A stretch of DNA of 64,000 nt from NCBI RefSeq assembly GCF_014138605.1, contig NZ_JACJHX010000015.1, positions 1 through 64,000 on the forward strand. Direction: 5' to 3'. The notes under the pieces were generated by a model. The model was not told the origin of the DNA, ran no database searches, and saw only the letters and a program-made list of their open reading frames with translations. Each line of letters begins with the position of its first letter. Position 1 is the stretch's first letter. A program made the position numbers and the translations under genes. Source of the DNA: Peribacillus huizhouensis (lineage in GTDB: Bacteria; Bacillota; Bacilli; Bacillales; DSM-1321). Shown here piece after piece: positions 58,186 through 64,000 of this stretch.

Positions 58186-60231
58186 ATGAATAAAAAGACT
58201 GTCGTAGCCCTATTAATCATCATCACTATTTTGCTAAATGCTTATTTGAATCTTAGATACGATTCAGATCTTTTTGCTTTCATAAATGATGATCAAAGGC
58301 TGTCAAAGAGTGAAAAGCATTGGCTGGATAATCACGGTAGCTTCATCTATAGCTCTGATTACAATTCTCCACCTCTTAGGTATATAGATGAGAACAGTCA
58401 ATACCAAGGTGTAATCGTCGACTATATGAGTGCCCTTTCTATCAACTTAGAAACAAAAATGAAATTTAAACCTGAAGCTACTTGGAATGGTGCATACGAA
58501 AATGTGAAAAGCGGAAAAGCAGATTATATTGACATGATTGAATCTCCAAAAAGGAATCTCCGCTTCAATTTTTCAAAGCCAATCTACAAGTTAAGGGGAG
58601 CTGCAGCATTTAAAAAGGGGAAAAGTGAATTAACAAATGTTTTGGATTTGAAAAATAAAACGATTGCGGTTCAAAGATCTGACTATGCAGTAGAGTTTTT
58701 AATGACAAATGTTAAAGGGGCAGATATTGTTCAAACGAACAACATGAGTGAAGCCTTAATAAAGCTTAAAAATGGAGAAGTAGATGCAGTAGTAGGGGAT
58801 GAGCCTGTAATCAAATATATTGCAGCAAGATTATCTATTGAAAATGGTATAAGCTTTTCTGAAAAACCACTTTATGAAGAAAATGTTGTACTCGCTGTTG
58901 CAAAGTCTCAAAAAGAAATGATTTCCATACTAAATAAGAGCATAACAGAGCTTGATAAGAAAAATACGATGCAAAAGATACAAGAAAAGTGGTTTGGAGC
59001 GTACTCCCTCTCAAAAAATGAAAAACAAGAAAAGATGATCTCCATATTCCTTTCATCTATTTCTATTTTAATACTACTTTCTTATATATTTTACAGCTGG
59101 AACAGACAGCTAAAAAATGAGGTCAAAATAAGGACAAAACAGCTTAACTTAAGCAGAAATAGCCTTATAGAAACTTTAGATGGATTTACAGATTATTTGG
59201 TAGTTATTGATAATAATGGAAAAGTGATTCTAGCAAATCGCTCGTTCGGCAAAAAGTTTGGAAAGGCTAAGGAATATTTAATAGGCAAAAATTATAATGA
59301 GTTAATAAATTTTCCATGCTGGGATTATGCAATGGGAATGATTAAGGATACTTTTGAAAATGGAAATGGGCTATTCAAGGAATACAAGTGCAATGGTAGC
59401 GTTTATAGCATTAATACTTTTCCGATAAGAGAAGGATCGGAGAATATAGAAAGAGTGCTTACAGTTATTAAAGACATTACAAAGATAAAAGTCAGTGAAA
59501 AAATGCTTCTCCACGAAGATAAGATGGTTGCCATCGGCCAACTTGCAGCAGCCGTAGCCCATGAAATTAGAAACCCCCTTGGGATCATAAGAAATTATGC
59601 ATACATTATCAAGACAAATGATGAGAACTTAGAAACTACACAAAGATCAATCGCAGCGATAGAAAGTTCTGTAAAGCGGGCAAGTGGGATCATAGATAAT
59701 TTGCTTAACTTTTCAAGGCTTTGTCCCAACACAGTCATTAAAACGAATATGAAACAATTTATACAGTCAATTTTCAACTTGTATACAAAACCTATGCAGA
59801 ATAAGGGAATACAGTGCTCCGTGATTTGTAGTGAAAATTCAGAGTGTTTTGTAAACCAGGAATCATTAAAGCACATTATGACTAATCTTATATCGAATTC
59901 GATTGATGCGATCGAACAAAATGGCATGATAGACGTAAAATGTATGACATATAATGAGAAAGTTGTTATTGAAATTTCAGATACTGGTTCGGGTATAAAG
60001 GAAGAAAATATTGAAAGCGCCTTCAACCCCTTCTTTACTACGAAAGAGCCTGGAAAGGGTACGGGACTTGGTTTATATATAGTTTACAACGAAGTAAAAA
60101 AATGTTCTGGAGAAGTTAATGTATACAGCACGTATGGAAAAGGAACGACATTCAAGGTGAGTCTGCCGTTAGAAACTAGAGAATTAAGGGGAAATACTAA
60201 GAGTATAGAAGGTGAATCTATTGATCAATAA
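58186..60231 (+). CDS. Sensor histidine kinase with extracellular SBP_bac_3 domain and PAS
   Basis: 681 residues from the ATG at 58186 (aggttagatggtgta upstream). First span VVALLIIITILLNAYLNL; extracellular solute-binding family-3 domain (about 40-285: HWLDNHGSFIYSSDYNSPPL, NGEVDAVVGDEPVIKYIAAR); second span ISIFLSSISILILLSYI. A PAS domain (LDGFTDYLVVIDNNGKVILA) follows, then HisKA with His459 in AAVAHEIRNPLGIIRNYAYI, and an HATPase with HIMTNLISNSIDAI, DTGSGIKEENI and FFTTKEPGKGTGLGLY. SBP_bac_3 modules usually bind amino acids, so an extracellular amino acid or related compound is the probable signal. Its stop overlaps the start of the NtrC-type regulator. Confidence 0.93.
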   Translation: MNKKTVVALLIIITILLNAYLNLRYDSDLFAFINDDQRLSKSEKHWLDNHGSFIYSSDYNSPPLRYIDENSQYQGVIVDYMSALSINLETKMKFKPEATWNGAYENVKSGKADYIDMIESPKRNLRFNFSKPIYKLRGAAAFKKGKSELTNVLDLKNKTIAVQRSDYAVEFLMTNVKGADIVQTNNMSEALIKLKNGEVDAVVGDEPVIKYIAARLSIENGISFSEKPLYEENVVLAVAKSQKEMISILNKSITELDKKNTMQKIQEKWFGAYSLSKNEKQEKMISIFLSSISILILLSYIFYSWNRQLKNEVKIRTKQLNLSRNSLIETLDGFTDYLVVIDNNGKVILANRSFGKKFGKAKEYLIGKNYNELINFPCWDYAMGMIKDTFENGNGLFKEYKCNGSVYSINTFPIREGSENIERVLTVIKDITKIKVSEKMLLHEDKMVAIGQLAAAVAHEIRNPLGIIRNYAYIIKTNDENLETTQRSIAAIESSVKRASGIIDNLLNFSRLCPNTVIKTNMKQFIQSIFNLYTKPMQNKGIQCSVICSENSECFVNQESLKHIMTNLISNSIDAIEQNGMIDVKCMTYNEKVVIEISDTGSGIKEENIESAFNPFFTTKEPGKGTGLGLYIVYNEVKKCSGEVNVYSTYGKGTTFKVSLPLETRELRGNTKSIEGESIDQ

Positions 60232-61591
60232 AAAACAAATAAAAATATTAACTCTAGACGACGAAGTTGAATATACTCAAACACTTTTTCATATACTGAG
60301 TAATAGCGGATACGCCGTTAAGACATCCAATTCACCAATAGAAGCATTCGAAATGATGAAAAATGAAAGTTTTGACGTAGTCATTACAGATCTTATGATG
60401 CCGACTATAGATGGAATACAAGTGCTTAAACACATAAAAGAATATTACCCAAAGACACAAGTCATTATTATAACAGGCTATGGAACGATAGAAAATGCTG
60501 TTGAGGCAATTAAAAAAGGGGCTTTAACTTATTTTATAAAAGGACATGATCCTGAAAATCTTCTTCAGGAAATTGAAAACATAAAAAGCATGAAAGAAGA
60601 AGGTGTTTTAAAGAATTTAGATAATGAAAAGCAATTCTCAGAAGTTAATGGATTTTTACTAGAGACAAAAAGTAAGGTTTTTGCAAAGACTCTCGAAATT
60701 GCTCAAAAAGCAGCAAAAAGTAATGTGAACATATTGATACTCGGAGAATCGGGTGTAGGTAAAGAAGTGTTTGCAAGATTCATACATGACAGTAGTAGAA
60801 GAAGCTCCGGTTCGTTTGTTCCTATAAACTGCCACTCATTTTCAGAAAGTCTTTTGGAATCTGAGCTTTTTGGACATGAAAAAGGAGCATTTACTGGAGC
60901 GGCTGCAACTAGAATTGGAAGATTCGAAACTGCCGATGGAGGAACTCTTTTTCTTGATGAAATAGGAGATACATCCCTTGATACCCAGGTCAAGCTTTTA
61001 AGAGTACTTGAATCAAAGAGTATACAAAAAGTTGGTAGTAACGCTTCAAAAAAACTTGATTTCAGACTAGTCAGTGCTACAAATCAAAATCTTCAGGAAG
61101 AAATAACGCTTGGAAATTTTAGAGAAGACTTTTTCTACAGGATAAGCAGTATTGTCATAAGAATACCACCTCTTCGAGCAAGAAAAGAAGATTTGGAAAG
61201 CCTTATTGCCTTTTTCATGAAAAAGGCACAGAAAGAGCAGATGATAAAGATTTCTAACATGGAGCCGGAAGTAAAGAATTTTCTATTACAATATGATTAT
61301 CCTGGGAATGTCAGAGAGTTAAAAAACATAATAGAAAGGCTTGTAGTGCTTTCTGAAGATGGAGTGATCACAAAAGATACTCTTCCTATATGTACAAATT
61401 ATGAAAAGAAACTTGTTGAAAGCAGAGGTTTTGAAATAAAACCTCTCAAAGATATTAGAAAAGATTTTGAGATCGAGTATATCCAAAAAGTTTTACATGC
61501 TTGTTCAGGAAATTTAACTGAAGCTGCACGACATTTGGCAATAAGCAGAAGACAATTATTTAACAAAGTTTCTGATTATGGACTAAAATGA
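60221..61591 (+). CDS. NtrC-family sigma-54-dependent response regulator
   Basis: 456 residues from TTG 60221, 6 nt after agaaggtg, overlapping the kinase stop by 11 nt. Receiver domain with acidic DD (13-14), phospho-acceptor Asp57 in VVITDLMMP and Lys in TYFIKG. AAA+ domain with Walker A GESGVGKEVF, the sigma-54 contact loop GAFTGA and FLDEIGD. Fis-type HTH at the end (NLTEAARHLAISRRQLFNKV). Phosphorylation by the adjacent kinase should drive open-complex formation at -24/-12 promoters. The sigma-54 promoter at 61753 is the obvious target. Confidence 0.94.
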   Translation: MINKKQIKILTLDDEVEYTQTLFHILSNSGYAVKTSNSPIEAFEMMKNESFDVVITDLMMPTIDGIQVLKHIKEYYPKTQVIIITGYGTIENAVEAIKKGALTYFIKGHDPENLLQEIENIKSMKEEGVLKNLDNEKQFSEVNGFLLETKSKVFAKTLEIAQKAAKSNVNILILGESGVGKEVFARFIHDSSRRSSGSFVPINCHSFSESLLESELFGHEKGAFTGAAATRIGRFETADGGTLFLDEIGDTSLDTQVKLLRVLESKSIQKVGSNASKKLDFRLVSATNQNLQEEITLGNFREDFFYRISSIVIRIPPLRARKEDLESLIAFFMKKAQKEQMIKISNMEPEVKNFLLQYDYPGNVRELKNIIERLVVLSEDGVITKDTLPICTNYEKKLVESRGFEIKPLKDIRKDFEIEYIQKVLHACSGNLTEAARHLAISRRQLFNKVSDYGLK

Positions 61592-61652
61592 GTCAAATTG
61601 CCTTAAGTGGAAAGAAAATTCACTCTATTCGGGAAATTTATTTCCAATTAAG

Positions 61653-61692
61653 AAAAAATCCGAAATGATAATAAATCATTTCGGATTTTTTT
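61653..61692 (+). terminator. Rho-independent terminator of the two-component operon
   Basis: AAAAAATCCGAAATGA / TCATTTCGGATTTTTT, 16-bp stem, 62 bp after the stop. Confidence 0.93.
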
Positions 61693-61752
61693 GTTGTCTA
61701 ACTCATTGAAAATACTGATACTAGAAGATTTCAAATTACAATTTTCATAGAA

Positions 61753-61770
61753 TTGGCATACTAATTGCAT
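61753..61770 (+). promoter_or_regulatory. Sigma-54 (-24/-12) promoter
   Basis: TTGGCATACTAATTGCAT: GG at 61755-61756 and GC at 61767-61768 with exactly 10 bp between, TGGCA and TTGCA boxes as in the consensus. It follows the gene of a sigma-54 activator by 160 bp and points at the transporter. Confidence 0.85.
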
Positions 61771-62314
61771 GTATATAAGAAAGGAGGAAATTTATAGATC
61801 AACCATCTACTAAAGTAGGCGGAATATATTTGGTCTAGAGCCCACTGAAGCACAAACACTCAAAAAAAGGTTAAAAAACAGAAAAGGCTAAAAACAGATA
61901 CGGTTTAAAGCCGGTGGTTTTAGACCAGGCATTTTTTAATAAATTCATAGGGAGGTTGAAAAGTTATCTCAGCTAATTGAAGGAATGGGAATACTGAAAT
62001 CCATTATTTTAAGGGACAGTGCTTTATTAAGTAAAGAATCCTTAATACAGTAGAAACCAATCTTACATCTATACCTTCATTTTCTGTAAAAACTTTAGCG
62101 TATGTTTTGAGCATATAGTTGGAAGGACCCTGTTAAGAAAGAATAAACAAAATTAAAGGGGATGATAAAAGAGGTTAGGGATTGTTGAGGTTAAAAATGA
62201 AAGCGTTTTAAATCAAAAAAAACTCAAGATGTGTATGAAACTAGCAGGTTAAGTTTTCAATACTCGGCACAAGCCGGTAAATACAATCAAACAATGTGAA
62301 CAGGAGATATGAAT
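61771..62314 (+). other. Transcribed leader holding a destroyed gene
   Basis: AAGGAGGAAATTT (61781-61793) is a fine ribosome binding site but no start codon follows. Coding-like pieces appear (IDQPSTKVGGIYLV, NRYGLKPVVLDQAFFNKFIG-RLKSYLS, LIEGMGILKSIILRDSALLS) in different frames with stops. A former first gene of the sigma-54 operon, perhaps the enzyme for the sensed compound, seems to have decayed. I cannot name it. Confidence 0.45.
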
Positions 62315-63433
62315 ATGGATCGTAATAAAGTAGAATTAAAACAAGTTATTGCTTTTAGCGGAGCTTTTATAGCATTTTTAATAGGATCAGGATTTGCAAC
62401 GGGACAGGAAATTATGCAGTATTTTGTTGCATATGGATATATGGGTGTGGCTGGAGCAGTAGTCGTTTTCCTTCTTTTTATGTACGTAGGAGTTAGTTTT
62501 ATAACAACAGGGTATGAGCGTAAATTTCCGAAACCCAATGATATTTACACATATTATTGCGGAAAGACAATAGGTAAATTCTTCGATTACTTTTCAATAC
62601 TATTTATTTATCTATCATTTATTGTAATGATAGGAGGAGCAGGAGCCACACTAAAACAGCAATATGACCTTCCAATTTCAGTTGGAGGTATAGGAATGGC
62701 CGTACTTGTAGGAGTTACGGTAATATTGGGACTTAACAAAATAGTTGATGTAATCGGTAAGATCGGACCAGTAATATGTGTTATGGCCATACTATTAGGA
62801 ATTTCAGCAATCATTATGAATCCTTCTGGTTTAGGTAACGCTACTCAGATTATACCTAACTTAGATTTATTAAAGGCATCGAGCAATTGGATATTCGCAG
62901 CGGCTTCTTATGTAGGATTTTGTATGTTATGGCTAGCTGCATTTATGTCTTCAATGGGGGCAACGGCAGTAAACAAAAAAACAGCATCTTTTGGTGCAAT
63001 TTTTGGAGCGCTTGGTTTTTCAGTAGCTGTCATCGTGCTAACTTTAGGACTTATGGCGAATATTCAGCAAGTCGAAGGGGCTTTAGTACCCACATTAATT
63101 TTAGCAGGAAATATACATCCTAGTGTAGCAATATTATTTTCGTTGACAGTTGCAGGTGGAATCTACACTACAGCTGTACCACTACTTTGGACAGTTTCAG
63201 CAAAGATTGCAGATGAAAAGAGTAATAGGTTTAAATATGTTACGATAATACTAGCAGTTATAGGATTATTTGTTGGATTAAATATACCGTTTGATAGGCT
63301 AATAAATATTGTTTATGTAATTAACGGGTATGTAGGGGTACTCTTACTAGTTTTAATGATTATTAAAAGTATAAAAAATGTTATCGAGGTTAAAAAGGAT
63401 AAAAACATTGCTGGCAAGACACTTGAAACGTAA
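62315..63433 (+). CDS. ykvI: YkvI-type membrane transporter
   Basis: 372 residues from ATG 62315, 8 nt after caggag; an ATG six bases earlier is too close to that site. About ten spans; opening VIAFSGAFIAFLIGSGFATG, QEIMQYFVAYGYMG and later NKIVDVIGKIGPVICVMAIL are those of YkvI proteins, distant relatives of the APC/NSS carriers with the unwound first span GSGFATG. Substrate unknown, amino-acid-like by superfamily. Controlled by a sigma-54 promoter 545 bp upstream and next to an SBP-type sensor kinase pair. So it most likely imports, or exports, the compound sensed. Confidence 0.85.
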   Translation: MDRNKVELKQVIAFSGAFIAFLIGSGFATGQEIMQYFVAYGYMGVAGAVVVFLLFMYVGVSFITTGYERKFPKPNDIYTYYCGKTIGKFFDYFSILFIYLSFIVMIGGAGATLKQQYDLPISVGGIGMAVLVGVTVILGLNKIVDVIGKIGPVICVMAILLGISAIIMNPSGLGNATQIIPNLDLLKASSNWIFAAASYVGFCMLWLAAFMSSMGATAVNKKTASFGAIFGALGFSVAVIVLTLGLMANIQQVEGALVPTLILAGNIHPSVAILFSLTVAGGIYTTAVPLLWTVSAKIADEKSNRFKYVTIILAVIGLFVGLNIPFDRLINIVYVINGYVGVLLLVLMIIKSIKNVIEVKKDKNIAGKTLET

Positions 63434-63822
63434 GTAATTTGGTTTAAAGTTTGTATTTCGATAAGTGGGAAGTAAGACCAAAATAAAAAATAAGCACACT
63501 TTCACGGTACGCACCACAAATAACCGTCTATCATGATTTTTTTATCAGATAGACGGTTATTTCATTGTATCTGCCGCATTCTGCTTGGTTCATTTTTGAC
63601 CAAGGCATATATTGTTGTAAAATTTCCGGATGTTTATAGGGGTTCAGTCGAGGTACGCGTAAAAATGGGGCATACAATTTGGCCAATAATGACCTATTTC
63701 TTCGTCTTTCGGAATAGTAAATTTACTGAATAAGATCAGTGTCACTATAGGAACATATATAAGTAGAGAGCAGGTTAAAAGAAAGTTTCTACTCATCTAT
63801 TACGTTTAATATCAGTTAAATA
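63434..63822. other. Intergenic with terminator
   Basis: The transporter terminator is at 63518-63562. Frames in 63533-63733 look non-coding. Confidence 0.5.
63518..63562. terminator. Hairpin terminator
   Basis: AAATAACCGTCTAT / ATAGACGGTTATTT with further pairing inside; between the convergent transporter and SASP genes. Confidence 0.85.
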
Positions 63823-63978
63823 TTAGCTTTTATATCCATCTAGTTGTTGTTCAGTCATTTGTACTAAGCGTTTTGTAATTTCATCACCTACAGATCTGTT
63901 GACGCGTGAGGTTGTTTCAGCTCCTAATGTAACTCCGAGCTCTTGTCCAATTTCATATTTCATTTGATCTCTAGTCAT
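63823..63978 (-). CDS. Alpha/beta-type small acid-soluble spore protein (SASP)
   Basis: 51 residues, minus strand: [40 protein letters not shown] and [11 protein letters not shown]. It has both conserved blocks of alpha/beta-type SASPs: KYEIxxExGVxLGA with the germination-protease (GPR) site E-LGV, and SRxNRSVGxEITKRLV, the DNA-binding helix. Such proteins saturate spore DNA and protect it, then are degraded as amino-acid source at germination. It is shorter than the main SASPs of B. subtilis (about 65-75) because the N-terminal arm is missing. ATG at 63978, with taggaat upstream as a modest ribosome binding site. Firm evidence for a spore-former. Confidence 0.92.
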   Translation of the reverse strand: MTRDQMKYEIGQELGVTLGAETTSRVNRSVGDEITKRLVQMTEQQLDGYKS

Positions 63979-64000
63979 GATGCACAATTCCTAAGCATTT

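Noticed and set aside
59595-60026. 143-codon minus-strand frame
   Set aside because: Shadow of the histidine kinase gene.
63533-63733. 66-codon frame after the YkvI gene
   Set aside because: Begins in the loop and right arm of the terminator, non-protein-like composition.
1-64000. tRNA, rRNA and riboswitches
   Set aside because: No cloverleaf, rRNA-like stretch or known riboswitch core was recognised on reading; a covariance-model scan would be needed to be sure.

Overview
The window is low-GC DNA from a spore-forming member of the Bacillaceae (Bacillus in the broad sense). The signs are AAGGAGG-type ribosome binding sites with frequent TTG/GTG starts, an alpha/beta-type small acid-soluble spore protein gene at 63823-63978, a SigH-like sigma factor, a YfhD-like gene, a SigB-type promoter, a MocR regulator and a YkvI-type transporter. 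Species cannot be fixed from the sequence. The window has no rRNA, tRNA, CRISPR array or prophage. It is rich in decayed genes: over twenty truncated, frameshifted or stop-containing remnants are listed.

Layout. 0-9 kb: an SRAP-family gene cut by the window edge, a broken membrane gene, a DUF2089/SHOCT-like operon, lipoproteins, a GNAT, an IS110 end fragment, a second-site SigH paralogue, the tail of a mercury operon (merR remnant plus CopZ-like chaperone), a NUDIX gene, an IS1595 scrap and a peptidase E fragment. 9-12 kb: small membrane genes and pieces of Abi, RadC and HsdR-like genes, i.e. a decayed defence island. 12-19 kb: a DUF421 gene, then a tandem duplication of a module [LLM flavin oxidoreductase - ArsR regulator - second LLM oxidoreductase]. 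The two copies have decayed reciprocally, so one complete set survives, followed by a double NTF2/SnoaL protein. 19-25 kb: paired YdcZ transporters, paiB, and a DMT exporter divergent from its MocR regulator with clear operators. 25-30 kb: purine-catabolism genes (PucG-like aminotransferase, guanine deaminase). 30-42 kb: many single small genes (membrane proteins, GNATs, DinB, lipoprotein) of which most are followed by a short palindrome with a GGGYGC-type core, resembling an integron cassette array without an integrase. An ABC exporter with a divergent TetR sits inside. 42-49 kb: LacI regulator, inositol-monophosphatase-like enzyme, tpx and ycnI. 49-59 kb: a second, larger duplication (YfhD-like gene, xylulokinase, sensor kinase), again with reciprocal decay, enclosing an amino-acid permease under a CcpA-type site. 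58-63.4 kb: an extracellular-solute-sensing histidine kinase, a sigma-54 response regulator, a near-consensus sigma-54 promoter and a YkvI-type transporter, which together look like one regulatory circuit.

Two dispersed repeat families stand out. One is the cassette-type palindrome. The other is a terminator-like hairpin whose loop (TCAATCTTTnn) is conserved while the stem sequence changes with compensation. Starts were chosen from ribosome binding sites and are stated where they differ from the longest open frame.
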